Position numbers and translations under genes: made by a program. A model generated the notes under the pieces. The model saw only the letters and a program-made list of their open reading frames with translations, was not told the DNA's origin and did no database searches. Positions 1-9,154 of a stretch of 64,000 nt of DNA are shown piece by piece (the first letter of the stretch is position 1; each line of letters starts with the position of its first letter). The DNA is from Chloracidobacterium sp. (lineage in GTDB: Bacteria > Acidobacteriota > Blastocatellia > Pyrinomonadales > Pyrinomonadaceae), in assembly GCA_016720705.1 (NCBI GenBank), contig JADKKB010000007.1, positions 248,001 to 312,000 on the forward strand, in the 5' to 3' direction.

Positions 1-2108
1 ATGCTGTCGTGTTCGAGCGGTTCGACCGCAGACTTGTAAACGTGCTTATACAGAGCGGGATAGAGGATCTCTTCAACAAGCGTCGATTTACCGGAACCTG
101 AAACTCCGGTCACCACGGTCAGAAGTCCAAGTGGAAACTCGACATCGATATTCTTTAAGTTGTAAGCCTTTGCGCCTTTGACCTTGATGCGGTTGCCGTT
201 TGCGAGGCGGCGAACGTCAGGCACCTCGATCGAAAGCTTTCCGCTCATATATTGACCGGTCAATGACGACTTGTTTTTCCGGATCTCCGCGGGCGTTCCG
301 GTCGCGACAACCTCCCCGCCGTGAGTACCGGCGAGCGGGCCTAGATCGATAACGTAATCTGCGTGCTCGATCGTTTCTTCATCGTGTTCGACAACTAAAA
401 CGGTATTGCCGAGGTCGCGCAGTTGATGAAGCGTGTCTAGTAGTCGTCGGTTGTCCCGCGGGTGAAGCCCGATGCTCGGCTCGTCCAAAACGTATAGAAC
501 GCCCCGCAGTTGCGAGCCGATCTGCGTTGCAAGCCGTATTCGCTGGCCTTCGCCACCGGAGAGCGTCGCCGATGACCGGTCAAGCGTAAGATAGCCGAGT
601 CCGACCGCGTCGAGAAAGGCAACGCGATTGCACACCTCTTTTAATACGAGCCCTGCCACCTTCTCATCGCGTGGGCCCAGTTTGATCGCGTCAAATCGCT
701 TGACGGCATCCGCGATCGGGAGTTCGGTATAATCCGCGATCCCGAGCCCGTTGACCTTGACCGCGAGGCTTTCCGGCTGTAGCCTCCGTCCGTTACAGCT
801 TGGGCAAGGCAGCGGTGCGATCAGTTCCTCAAGCGCGGCTCGTATCTTTTCGGACGGTGGATCTGCGATGCGTTCACGCATAGCCCGCACGGCACCTAGC
901 CAGTCCCGCTCAAATTTGTAATCGCCGTGCCGAAAAGTCACACGCTTTTTCGTACCATTAAAGAAAGCTTCACGCACCTCAGCCGGTAAATTGGCAAATT
1001 TGATGTCCAAAAGGCTCTGAACCTGTTCGTTGTCATCCGGGCCGCCGTCCTTTGCTTTTTTGCGGCGGGACTTTTTCGGCTTTTCTTTTCCGGTCGGCGG
1101 TTCGAGTTTGTCGCCGCCCGAGAATTTTTCGATTATTGCCGCAAGTACGGAACGCAAAAATGTCGCCCCGGATGGGTCAACGCCGCTTAGAAAATCAACT
1201 TTTCCGGCGGCAACGCTTTGATCCGGAACGATCTTATCGATATCGATCTCGAGTACGGTGCCGATACCCTGGCACCGTTTGCAGGCACCGTAGGCTGAGT
1301 TAAATGAGAATGAACGCGGTTCGAGCGTGGCTATGTTGATGCCGCAGTCCACACACGCCATCTTTTCCGAATAGAGCTTTTCGTCACCATCGACGACCGA
1401 GACGAGGACAGCACCGCCCGTGAGTTTCAGTGCGATCTTCACCGATTCGGCCAGACGCTCACGCACGCCGCTTTTCATCAACAATCGGTCAACGACAACT
1501 TCGATGGTGTGATTTTTACGCTTGTCGAGCACGATGTCCTCATCAAGCTGACGCAATTCGCCATCGATGCGGGCACGCAGAAAGCCGTCTTTGTGAAATT
1601 TCTCTAGTTCCTTCTTAAATTCGCCTTTGCGGCCGCGGACGATCGGAGCGAGTATCATCACGCGCTCGCCTTCGGGCAGTTCGTTCACGCCGAAGATGAT
1701 CTGATCAACTGACTGGCGGGTGATAGGTGCATCGCACTTGTGGCAATGCGGTTGGCCGATCGACGAAAACAACAATCTCAGAAAGTCATAGATCTCAGTG
1801 ACCGTGCCGACTGTCGAACGCGGGCTTCGCGAAACGGTCTTTTGCTCGATGGAGATCGCCGGACTGAGTCCTTCCACGCTGTCAACGTCCGGCTTTTCGA
1901 GTTGGTCCAGGAATTGGCGGGCGTACGCCGAGAGCGATTCGACGTATCTACGCTGCCCTTCGGCATAGATCGTATCAAAGGCGAGCGACGATTTGCCCGA
2001 ACCCGACAGTCCGGTGATCACGACGAATTGATCGCGCGGTATATCGACGTCGATGTTCTTTAGATTATGTTGTCGAGCTCCGCGAACGGTTATCTGCTTG
2101 ATACTCAT
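1..2108 (-). CDS. uvrA: Excinuclease ABC subunit A, 3' end outside window
   Basis: UvrA is the DNA-damage recognition ATPase of nucleotide excision repair and loads UvrB on lesions. I translated the minus strand from ATG at 2108; about 702 codons are present of a usual ~940, so the C-terminus lies beyond base 1. Visible are the first Walker A (GLSGSGKSS, residues 33-41), the Cys pairs of the first zinc module (CVDCG ... CKRC, about residues 250-276), the ABC signature LSGGEGQRIRLA near residue 515, a Walker B-like VLDEPSIGLHPRD and the second Walker A (GVSGSGKST) near residue 665. A Lys/Arg-rich insertion (KPKKSRRKKAKDGG) sits at about bases 1035-1115 in the insertion-domain region and is absent from E. 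coli UvrA. Family assignment is certain. Confidence 0.97.
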   Translation of the reverse strand, partial: MSIKQITVRGARQHNLKNIDVDIPRDQFVVITGLSGSGKSSLAFDTIYAEGQRRYVESLSAYARQFLDQLEKPDVDSVEGLSPAISIEQKTVSRSPRSTVGTVTEIYDFLRLLFSSIGQPHCHKCDAPITRQSVDQIIFGVNELPEGERVMILAPIVRGRKGEFKKELEKFHKDGFLRARIDGELRQLDEDIVLDKRKNHTIEVVVDRLLMKSGVRERLAESVKIALKLTGGAVLVSVVDGDEKLYSEKMACVDCGINIATLEPRSFSFNSAYGACKRCQGIGTVLEIDIDKIVPDQSVAAGKVDFLSGVDPSGATFLRSVLAAIIEKFSGGDKLEPPTGKEKPKKSRRKKAKDGGPDDNEQVQSLLDIKFANLPAEVREAFFNGTKKRVTFRHGDYKFERDWLGAVRAMRERIADPPSEKIRAALEELIAPLPCPSCNGRRLQPESLAVKVNGLGIADYTELPIADAVKRFDAIKLGPRDEKVAGLVLKEVCNRVAFLDAVGLGYLTLDRSSATLSGGEGQRIRLATQIGSQLRGVLYVLDEPSIGLHPRDNRRLLDTLHQLRDLGNTVLVVEHDEETIEHADYVIDLGPLAGTHGGEVVATGTPAEIRKNKSSLTGQYMSGKLSIEVPDVRRLANGNRIKVKGAKAYNLKNIDVEFPLGLLTVVTGVSGSGKSTLVEEILYPALYKHVYKSAVEPLEHDS

Positions 2109-2160
2109 TACAGATCAGAATCCTATGTAAAGCCGAAACGAGTATTTTAGCAAATGTGGG

Positions 2161-3102
2161 CTATAAAATGCGAAGCACGGCGAAGAGTGCGGTCACTGAG
2201 ATAACGATCCACAGCAAAACGCCCTGCAAAAGCGGGCGAATGCCGACGGATTTGATCGTGGCCCTGGTCAGGCTCGCACCGATCAGGAAGAGCGTCACGG
2301 TCATTCCGGCTTTGGCGAGATTGACGAGGGCGTCAAAGACGCTCGGCACCATGATCGTCACGGGTGCATAACTCCGCACGATGGTTGCTCCGAGAAATAG
2401 AAAGATAAACCAGGGGATCGCGACCTTTGCCTTCGCTGTCGAATCCTTTTCGCGGTAAACATACGCGAACATCAGAGCGACGGGCGCGATCCATAGAGCA
2501 CGGGCGAGTTTGACGGTCGTGGCGATCGCGAGTGCCTCAGGACCATACACGCCGGCGGCACCGACGACCGAACTTGTGTCGTGGATCGCGATGGCGGCCC
2601 AGACACCAAACTGGTTTTGCGAGAGGTTTAACGCGTGACCGAGGATCGGAAACAGAAACAACGCGACTGAATTAAGCACGAAAACGATGCCCAACGACAC
2701 CGACATCTCGTCTTTATCAGCGTTGATCGCGGGCCCGACAGCGGCGATGGCACTGCCGCCGCAGATGGCAGTGCCGGACGAGATGAGCGTAGATGTCTTC
2801 GAACGAACTGCGAGAAATTTACCGACCAATGCACCGAGTATCAACGTTCCGAAGATCGTTGCGATGGTAAATAGAATGCCGTCCTTGCCCGCCTTAAAGA
2901 CCTCACCGAGATTCATCCCAAATCCGAGCAGCACGACCGACGCTTGCAGAAGGTACTTGGTCGGCTTACCACTCAACTCCGGAAACGGATTACCGATCGT
3001 GAAAGCCAGCACAAGCCCCAACGCCAAAGCCAACGGCGGCGAACCCCACGGCGAAAGGCAAACCAATATCAGGAGAATAAATAGAGCTTTTTGCCAGGTC
3101 AT
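2161..3102 (-). CDS. YeiH-family putative sulfate exporter
   Basis: A 313-residue polytopic membrane protein made almost wholly of hydrophobic segments, matching the YeiH / UPF0324 (PSE, putative sulfate exporter) family in length and pattern. Recognisable are the Gly-rich SGTAICGGSAIAAVGPAINA segment near residues 110-130, the IHDTSSVVGAAGVYG motif near residue 180, and the repeated layout of about ten helices. The family is annotated as sulfate/anion transporters mostly by homology; the true substrate is not visible here. It ends 52 bp before the uvrA start and starts 9 bp after the stop of the upstream DUF4197 gene, so it may be co-transcribed with that gene. Confidence 0.85.
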   Translation of the reverse strand: MTWQKALFILLILVCLSPWGSPPLALALGLVLAFTIGNPFPELSGKPTKYLLQASVVLLGFGMNLGEVFKAGKDGILFTIATIFGTLILGALVGKFLAVRSKTSTLISSGTAICGGSAIAAVGPAINADKDEMSVSLGIVFVLNSVALFLFPILGHALNLSQNQFGVWAAIAIHDTSSVVGAAGVYGPEALAIATTVKLARALWIAPVALMFAYVYREKDSTAKAKVAIPWFIFLFLGATIVRSYAPVTIMVPSVFDALVNLAKAGMTVTLFLIGASLTRATIKSVGIRPLLQGVLLWIVISVTALFAVLRIL

Positions 3103-3111
3103 CTATATTAG

Positions 3112-3813
3112 TTATCGCAGGACACCGAAAACCTTTTTGAGCAGGCTCGTTGTTCGTCCCAGAGGATTTTTGCGGATCTGTTTTTCTTCGTCGGCCACCA
3201 GCAGAAAGAGGCCGTCGAGGGCTTTTTGGGTGACGTAAGCGTCGAGGTCGGTCGCGTCTTTGCCCAGGAACTGGGCGGCGAATCCGGCTTTGCCGATCAT
3301 CGCTTTGTATTTCTGAGTGACGCCGGTCTTGGCGGTAAACTCCTCGACTATCGGGCGAAACTTTTCACGCAGAGTCTCTTCGCTGGTTTTGCGAAAGAAC
3401 TGCGTTGCCGAATCACTCTGTTTGCTGAAAAGGATATTGCGGGCGTCGTCGAAGGTCATCTGTTTGATCGCATCGACAAACACATCGACGGCAACGGGAA
3501 CGGCCTTTTCGGCTGCGTGATTCATCGAGGCAACAAATTCGTCAACCGCCTTTCCCTGCCCCGCAACACGCACGACCTTTTCGATCTTTTGCAGCGAGTT
3601 CGGCAGAGGTATCTTAACGCGGACATTGCCGAGAAAGCCATCCTCTTTGCCAAGCGATTTGATCGCTGACCCGACGCCCTTGGACAGAGCCTCTTTGAGT
3701 CCGCCGGCAATATCGTTGTCCGAGACCTTAGTCGTCGAACGCTGTGCCGCCGCCGCCGAAACGAATATCGTGCCCAAGAGCACGAACATCAATGATCGAT
3801 AGAATATTTTCAT
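3112..3813 (-). CDS. DUF4197 secreted protein
   Basis: A 233-residue protein with a clear Sec signal peptide (hydrophobic stretch then SAAAAQ) and a mature region matching the DUF4197 pattern: GLKEALSKGVGSAIKSLG, the VRIPLP-like VKIPLPNSL segment, a conserved central helix (FDDARNILFS) and YVTQKALDGLFLLVADEE near the C-terminus. DUF4197 proteins are periplasmic or outer-membrane-associated and of unknown function. It lies between another secreted protein (18 bp gap upstream) and the YeiH-type transporter (9 bp downstream). Confidence 0.8.
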   Translation of the reverse strand: MKIFYRSLMFVLLGTIFVSAAAAQRSTTKVSDNDIAGGLKEALSKGVGSAIKSLGKEDGFLGNVRVKIPLPNSLQKIEKVVRVAGQGKAVDEFVASMNHAAEKAVPVAVDVFVDAIKQMTFDDARNILFSKQSDSATQFFRKTSEETLREKFRPIVEEFTAKTGVTQKYKAMIGKAGFAAQFLGKDATDLDAYVTQKALDGLFLLVADEEKQIRKNPLGRTTSLLKKVFGVLR

Positions 3814-3831
3814 TTTGGGATCCTTAAGTAA

Positions 3832-4452
3832 TTATCGACCGATCTGCTTTTTAGCCCTAAAGGGAGTAGCGAGTTTGTCGATATCAAATGGCTTATCACT
3901 AAACTGCAACGTCGACATAACGGCCGAAAGTAAAGTCACGTAACGATCGAGCTTGTCATTTTTGGCGATTGGCGAGTTTAATCCAAGCACGTGCGACCCT
4001 ACGACCGCCGTGACGAAACAGTCACGATCAAATTCTTCAGAATATTTCGGACGAACAAAACTCCAAATATTGACAGTTTGGCCTGCAATGGTCTTGAATT
4101 CGGAATTAACCTTTAACTGTGCTTCAAATGGCCCGGACAAATAATCCGATTCCCATTTGCGATGAAGGTCGAGCACCCTTTCATCAGAAAGCCCTTTGAC
4201 CGGCGTACCAAACTCCTGGGTATCGGCAAAAACCACCTGCACTAAAACGCCGTCCACCATAAAAGCGGGATTCTCGCCGCTGGTTTGGGGCTTTACCTCT
4301 TTGCCGCGGATCTCAAAGGTGAACGACCGGACCGGGTCGTTTTGGACAAATAGAAACCCATAATCGGTCTTGATCGAAAACTGCTGCCCTTGAACACTCG
4401 CAACTGCGAAAACCGCGAACAAAGATGTGAATAGAAAGAGGCGTTTTAACAT
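3832..4452 (-). CDS. Secreted protein of unknown function
   Basis: A 206-residue protein with an N-terminal signal peptide (LFLFTSLFAVFAVASVQGQ, cleavage probably after QGQ or VQG). The mature part is a mixed, soluble-looking sequence with alternating hydrophobic residues that suggest beta structure (FLFVQNDPVRSFTFEIRG) and one Cys (DRDCFVTAVVGSHVLG). I do not recognise the family. It is 69 bp downstream of gpmA and 18 bp upstream of the DUF4197 gene, all on the same strand, so it may head a small operon of exported proteins. Confidence 0.65.
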   Translation of the reverse strand: MLKRLFLFTSLFAVFAVASVQGQQFSIKTDYGFLFVQNDPVRSFTFEIRGKEVKPQTSGENPAFMVDGVLVQVVFADTQEFGTPVKGLSDERVLDLHRKWESDYLSGPFEAQLKVNSEFKTIAGQTVNIWSFVRPKYSEEFDRDCFVTAVVGSHVLGLNSPIAKNDKLDRYVTLLSAVMSTLQFSDKPFDIDKLATPFRAKKQIGR

Positions 4453-4521
4453 AATGATTTCTCCGCAACCACCAATCTCGATACCGAGAACAAATGACTC
4501 ACACTAATATACGTGACTAAA

Positions 4522-5268
4522 TTACTTCGCTTTGCCCTGGCTTGCGACTGCGTCTTGTGCCGCCTTGACGGCATCGGCGTCGCCAAGATAGTAACTCTTG
4601 ATCGGCCTTAGATCAGCATCTAGTTCGTAAACAAGCGGAACGCCGGTCGGGATATTTAAGTTTACGATATCGTCGTCTGCAATATTATCGAGATACTTTA
4701 CCAGAGCCCTAAGGCTATTCCCGTGAGCCGCGACTATCAGGCGTTTTCCGGACTGGATCTTTGGCAAGATCTCAGACTGAAAGTATGGGACCACGCGGGC
4801 CACAGTGTCCTTGAGACACTCGGCACTCGGGAATCTTCCCTCACCGATCGATCGATAGCGCGGATCGTTACCAAGATAGCGTTCGTCCGACAGTTCGAGA
4901 GGATGCGGCGGAATGTCGAAACTACGTCGCCAGATCAGCACTTGCTCTTCGCCATATTCAGCCGCTGTCTCCGCCTTGTTGAGCCCTTGCAAAGCTCCGT
5001 AATGGCGTTCGTTGAGTAGCCACGATTTTGTTTCGGGCACCCACATTAGGTCCATCTCATCGAGAATGATCCAAAGTGTTCGAATCGCTCGTTTTAATAC
5101 TGAGGTGTATGCTTCGTCAAATTCAAAACCCTCTGCTTTCAGGAGACGGCCTGCGGCGTGAGCCTCGTCCACGCCCTTTTCCGAAAGGTCAACGTCTTTC
5201 CAACCGGTAAACCGATTTTCCTTATTCCACTGACTCTCACCGTGACGAATTAAGACTAATTTATACAT
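4522..5268 (-). CDS. gpmA: 2,3-bisphosphoglycerate-dependent phosphoglycerate mutase
   Basis: Cytoplasmic glycolytic enzyme interconverting 3- and 2-phosphoglycerate through a phosphohistidine. The 248-residue length is exactly that of the dPGM family. The catalytic RHGESQWN motif is at residues 8-15, followed by ENRFTGWKDVDLSEKG; the ERHYGALQGLNKAETA block and the second histidine in AAHGNSLRALVKYLD are intact. It starts 3 bp after the folC stop and is the last gene of the tight accD-dinB-folC-gpmA run. Confidence 0.96.
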   Translation of the reverse strand: MYKLVLIRHGESQWNKENRFTGWKDVDLSEKGVDEAHAAGRLLKAEGFEFDEAYTSVLKRAIRTLWIILDEMDLMWVPETKSWLLNERHYGALQGLNKAETAAEYGEEQVLIWRRSFDIPPHPLELSDERYLGNDPRYRSIGEGRFPSAECLKDTVARVVPYFQSEILPKIQSGKRLIVAAHGNSLRALVKYLDNIADDDIVNLNIPTGVPLVYELDADLRPIKSYYLGDADAVKAAQDAVASQGKAK

Positions 5269-5271
5269 GAT

Positions 5272-6546
5272 TCAATTATTCAATATTTTCTTGGCTTCGC
5301 CAACAAGGTAGAGCGAGCCCGTGATCAATATGATCCCATCATCCGGCGTCACTGCTAACGCCCTTTCGATCGCCGCCGAAACGTCGTCCGTCACTGACAC
5401 GACATCGAACGGCATGCCTGCGGCAAATTGCGATGCGAGTTCGCCCGGGGGCATTGATCGTGAATTATTTGGGCTCGTAAGGATCAGCTTCGACGCCCTT
5501 GGAAATAGTTGTTTTGCGACGGCATCGATGTCTTTTTCGCGCATTGCTCCAAAGACTATGGTGATCGGCCCGGCAAACTCCTCATTCAAATACTCCCTTA
5601 AGGCGGCGGCTCCTGCTGGGTTGTGAGCTCCATCTAATAGAAATCTACCGATCCGCTCAAGTCGGCCCGGGTTTCGGGCGTCGATCAGCCCGCTGACAAT
5701 ATCAGCCGCCGATATCGGGAAATGACTTTTCAGAGTTTCGGCCAGAAGTATCGCGACCTTGGCATTCTCGAGCTGATGTCGGCCCGTCAGACCAAGGCGT
5801 GCGACTTCGTAAATATCGCGTTTGGTTTGAAACCGAACGGTCTGGCCGTCACTGAAAACGCTAACGTCGTCGCTGAGACTCGCCTCGAGTCCCAGATCGG
5901 CAATGCGCTTTCGGATCAGATTTCCAGCTTCGTGGTTCTGACCGCCGACAACTACGGCAGATTCCGCGTGAATGATCGCCGCCTTCTCCGATGCGATCTC
6001 GGACAAGGTTTGTCCGAGATACTCCTGATGGTCAAAATCGATCTGCGTGATCGCAGCGATCTCAGCATTTGCGGCGGTCGTTGCATCGAGTCGACCACCG
6101 AGGCCCGTTTCGAGAATGGCGACTTCGCACTTTGCCTCAGCAAACGCGAAAAGAGCGATCGCTGTGATCTGTTCGAAAAAGGTTGGGAGATATTCGAGTT
6201 CACCTGATCCCAGCAGAATCTCAGCCGTCTGACGGACAACCGTCGCGTGCCGCGCAAATTCAACTTCGGTTATGTCGATGCCGTCTATACGCACTCGCTC
6301 GGTTATCGAAATGAGATGGGGCGAGGTAAATGCCCCGGTTTTGATGCCCGCCGAGACGCAAATCGAATCAAGAAATGCGCAGACTGAGCCCTTGCCGTTG
6401 GTGCCGGCGACCTGGACTTTCAGATATTTTGATTCGGGACTGTCGAGCGCGGTGAGCAGCGTCATGATGTTCTCGAGTCCGAGTTTCATTGTCGAAACCT
6501 CGTTGCCGAGCGACAGTAGGTAGGATTCTGACTCGCGAAAATTCAC
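5272..6546 (-). CDS. folC: Bifunctional dihydrofolate/folylpolyglutamate synthase
   Basis: Mur-ligase-family enzyme that adds glutamate to dihydropteroate and to tetrahydrofolate in the cytoplasm. 424 residues, the normal length. Seen are the P-loop GTNGKGSVCAFLDS (about residues 48-61), the TSPHL folate-binding motif, the DHQEYLGQT segment with the catalytic-centre acidic/His residues, GLTGRHQLENA, and the LLDGAHNPAG motif of the C-terminal domain. It is separated by 9 bp from the DinB-like gene and by 3 bp from gpmA. Pairing with accD is common in bacteria (accD-folC). Confidence 0.95.
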   Translation of the reverse strand: MNFRESESYLLSLGNEVSTMKLGLENIMTLLTALDSPESKYLKVQVAGTNGKGSVCAFLDSICVSAGIKTGAFTSPHLISITERVRIDGIDITEVEFARHATVVRQTAEILLGSGELEYLPTFFEQITAIALFAFAEAKCEVAILETGLGGRLDATTAANAEIAAITQIDFDHQEYLGQTLSEIASEKAAIIHAESAVVVGGQNHEAGNLIRKRIADLGLEASLSDDVSVFSDGQTVRFQTKRDIYEVARLGLTGRHQLENAKVAILLAETLKSHFPISAADIVSGLIDARNPGRLERIGRFLLDGAHNPAGAAALREYLNEEFAGPITIVFGAMREKDIDAVAKQLFPRASKLILTSPNNSRSMPPGELASQFAAGMPFDVVSVTDDVSAAIERALAVTPDDGIILITGSLYLVGEAKKILNN

Positions 6547-6555
6547 TTTGGTTAA

Positions 6556-6999
6556 TTATGCCATCAACCGCCGATGGTAATTGATCTGCCCGAGATGGTA
6601 ATCGAGATGAGTAGCAAGATGTACGACGAAAAACTCGGTCGTCATCGGATGGCCGAAAACATTGATCGGGTATTGTTTTTCGAGGTCGGCGGGTGTCAAT
6701 TTCGAAAGTGTATCATTAACGGCCAACGCCGTTTCGTCGATCGCGGCAAGCAATACATCACGCGAAACGTCAACATCTGCAAACTCAAGATCACGGTCGC
6801 GAACATACTCTATACCGCCGAGAACTGCACCGATAAAATGCTTGAGATTGCCAACAAGGTGTAAGGTCAGGTTGCCGGCCGAATTGGAAATTTCCCCTTT
6901 CTTCTTCCAAAGGTCCTTTTCGTTTGAGTATTGCCGAACCTCAGCTTGCAATTTGCCGAGGTCGCGTTCGAATATCTGTGCAAGAACGTCAGTTAGCAT
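6556..6999 (-). CDS. DinB-superfamily protein (DUF1572-like)
   Basis: A 147-residue all-helical protein resembling the DinB/YfiT four-helix bundle, DUF1572 type. Putative metal ligands are His near residue 47 (LTLHLVGNLKHFIG) and the paired His of VVHLATHLDYHLGQINYHRR at the C-terminus. DinB-fold proteins include thiol-dependent transferases such as bacillithiol S-transferases; the activity here is not known. It sits 2 bp after accD and 9 bp before folC, an unusual insert between two biosynthetic genes that are often neighbours. Confidence 0.8.
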   Translation of the reverse strand: MLTDVLAQIFERDLGKLQAEVRQYSNEKDLWKKKGEISNSAGNLTLHLVGNLKHFIGAVLGGIEYVRDRDLEFADVDVSRDVLLAAIDETALAVNDTLSKLTPADLEKQYPINVFGHPMTTEFFVVHLATHLDYHLGQINYHRRLMA

Positions 7000-7001
7000 A
7001 T

Positions 7002-7868
7002 TCAGCCTGTCACTGCGGGATTCATCATAAAATCCAGCATTCGTACGATCGTCGCCTTCATTTCGCGGCGGTCAACGACGATATCGACCATACCGTGTTC
7101 GAGCAGGAATTCGCTGCGTTGAAAGCCCTTTGGGAGCTTCTGCCTGATCGTTTGCTCAATGACACGCGGCCCCGCAAAGCCGATCAGAGCCTTAGGCTCC
7201 GCCAGAATGACATCACCGAGCATCGCAAAGCTCGCCGTAACACCACCGGTAGTCGGATCTGTAAGAACGGAGATGAAAGGCAGCCTTTCCTCGTGTAGTC
7301 GGGCAAGTGCGGCGGAGATCTTGCCCATTTGCATAAGGCTCAGAGTGCCCTCCTGCATTCTGGCACCGCCCGAAGCAGAAAAGATTATTACCGCACCGCG
7401 ATCCCTAACGGCGTACTCGATCAGCCGCGTTATCTTCTCACCGACGGCCGAGCCCATCGAACCGCCGATAAAGGACATATCCATTGCACCGGCGTAAACA
7501 AGGTGTCCACCGGCAAGGCCCTTGGCAGATATGATCGCCTCGGGCAATCCGGATGATGCGATCGCCTGATCTAGACGATCTGTGTATGGCTTGGAATCGA
7601 CAAATCCGAGCGGATCGCCTGACGCGACCTCCTCGTCTAACTTTTCAAAACGAGCATCGTCGAAAAGATCGCGGAGTCTCCCCTCGGCGGTATACCGAAA
7701 ATGGTAATCACAATGCGTGCAAACCTCGTGTGATTCCGTAAGTTCCCGCTTATAAAGCGCACTATCGCACTCCGGGCATTTAACGAAAATACCCTCGGTC
7801 TTTACTACCCTTTCTCCGTCGACCCCTTGGCCGTCTATCCTCGGACTGTCTCGGCGAAACCATGACAT
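7002..7868 (-). CDS. accD: Acetyl-CoA carboxylase carboxyltransferase subunit beta
   Basis: Beta subunit of the carboxyltransferase half of acetyl-CoA carboxylase, the first step of fatty-acid synthesis. I start it at ATG 7868 (MSWFRR), which fits AccD N-termini, rather than at an in-frame ATG 36 bases upstream; 288 residues. The four-Cys zinc ribbon (CPECDSALYKREL ... CTHCDYHF) lies near residues 31-56, and the crotonase-fold part has FIGGSMGSAVGEKITRL, SASGGARMQEGTLSLMQM and TDPTTGGVTASFAMLGD, which supply CoA binding and the oxyanion hole. First gene of the accD-dinB-folC-gpmA run. accA is not in this window. Confidence 0.96.
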   Translation of the reverse strand: MSWFRRDSPRIDGQGVDGERVVKTEGIFVKCPECDSALYKRELTESHEVCTHCDYHFRYTAEGRLRDLFDDARFEKLDEEVASGDPLGFVDSKPYTDRLDQAIASSGLPEAIISAKGLAGGHLVYAGAMDMSFIGGSMGSAVGEKITRLIEYAVRDRGAVIIFSASGGARMQEGTLSLMQMGKISAALARLHEERLPFISVLTDPTTGGVTASFAMLGDVILAEPKALIGFAGPRVIEQTIRQKLPKGFQRSEFLLEHGMVDIVVDRREMKATIVRMLDFMMNPAVTG

Positions 7869-8008
7869 ATATATTTGATTTGAACCAATTTCAAAGGTTA
7901 TCACACGTCATTAAAGCGGTAAATGATTCGAATAGAAATTGGGACACTCGAGGTTAGTAAAAAATATATGAATGAGCCAACGTCGCCGATACGCGACGTT
8001 TAATTTAC

Positions 8009-8263
8009 GTCTCGACTGGATTGTCAACTTGGCACCTGAAATTGCTTTGGAGTTCGAAAAGCAAATACGTGTTGTTTTCGTTTGGAACTGTCGGCGACAA
8101 GCCGATCGCCGAGGACTATGATGCCGACGGAAAGACTGATGTCGTGTTCTTTAGCACTTAAAACACGACGTGGCATTTACTAAATGGATTCACATCGGCC
8201 ATTTTCAGCAGGGCAAATGATACACCGCTTCCCGATGCGTATCTCCCGGAGCCGTGTACTTTT
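8009..8263 (+). pseudogene. Decayed FG-GAP (VCBS) repeat gene, C-terminal remnant
   Basis: No intact gene lies between accD and the monophosphatase (7869-8261). Reading plus strand from 8009 gives STWHLKLLWSS, then FGTVGDKPIAEDYDADGKTD followed by VVFFST and a TAA at 8159-8161; the same frame continues with NTTWHLLNGF ... DTPLPDAYLPEP. This is the FG-GAP pattern (G.gDkPvpaDYDgDGktDiavfR....W.l), the same as in the intact gene at 39792-40871. The stop falls where an Arg/Ser is expected, and no start or N-terminus is present, so this is the degraded end of a secreted beta-propeller-type protein. The last bases touch the stop of the minus-strand monophosphatase gene. Confidence 0.75.
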
Positions 8264-9026
8264 ATGAAAGTACCTTCAGCATTTGCGAATGTAGCAGGCC
8301 GTTGCTGGCGCAAATAGGCGGCGAATAGATGCTGAACGGCTTGCCGTCGTAATAGCTCAGTTGCCCGCCGGCCTCTTCGATCAGGAGTACGCCGGCGGCG
8401 ACGTCCCAGGGATTTAACCCCTCTTCCCAGAAACCGTCGAATCGGCCGCACGCCACATACGCCATATCTATCGCCGCCGAGCCGTCACGGCGCACCCCTC
8501 TTGACGACAAGAGCATTTCCGTCAAGTGGCGGGCAAAATCGTTTCGATGTTTGATGTCGTAAGGAAAGCCTGTGACTATCAGAGCATCACCGAGATCCTC
8601 GCAATTCGACACACGGATCGGTTTACCATTGAGCGAAGCTCCGCCGCCGCGTTCAGCAGCAAAAAGCTCATTTCGAGTGGGGTCGAAGGTCACGCCAATG
8701 ACGATCTCGCCGTCGTGCTCAAGTGCGATAGTTACGCAAAAGCACGGATATCCGTGAGCGAAATTTGTCGTCCCGTCGAGCGGGTCAATGATCCATTTCC
8801 ACGTATTTTCACCGCCGATCACCACTGCGTTACCCGACTCTTCGGCCAGTATCGAGTGCCGCGGGTAATAGGACTTGATGCGTTCGATAATTAGAGCTTC
8901 GCTCGCCAGATCGGCTGCGGTGACGAGATCGATATCACCTTTTTTATGAACCGCGATGCCGCGATCAAATTTTTCGAGAAGGATTTGCCCGGCCTCGCGA
9001 GCAGTTTCGATGGCAAAATTTAGCAT
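8262..9026 (-). CDS. Inositol monophosphatase family protein (SuhB-like)
   Basis: Mg-dependent phosphatase of the IMPase/FIG superfamily, 254 residues. The metal-binding motifs are intact: AEESG near residue 66, IDPLDGTTNFAHG near residue 85 and NPWDVAAGVLLIEEAGG near residue 205. Such enzymes act on inositol-1-phosphate or related sugar phosphates, or as SuhB in rRNA transcription; which applies cannot be told from sequence. It stands alone: a decayed gene is downstream and a 128-bp gap is upstream. Confidence 0.93.
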   Translation of the reverse strand: MLNFAIETAREAGQILLEKFDRGIAVHKKGDIDLVTAADLASEALIIERIKSYYPRHSILAEESGNAVVIGGENTWKWIIDPLDGTTNFAHGYPCFCVTIALEHDGEIVIGVTFDPTRNELFAAERGGGASLNGKPIRVSNCEDLGDALIVTGFPYDIKHRNDFARHLTEMLLSSRGVRRDGSAAIDMAYVACGRFDGFWEEGLNPWDVAAGVLLIEEAGGQLSYYDGKPFSIYSPPICASNGLLHSQMLKVLS

Positions 9027-9154
9027 CCTCTAATTTCATCATTACAACACTGAAACTTCATACGTGATGCGAAAAGATCAGCGGTATGTAACGCGATGAT
9101 CGCAATCACAACGTCTTTGGATTCCAAGTCAATATGACAATGCTGAATCACATT

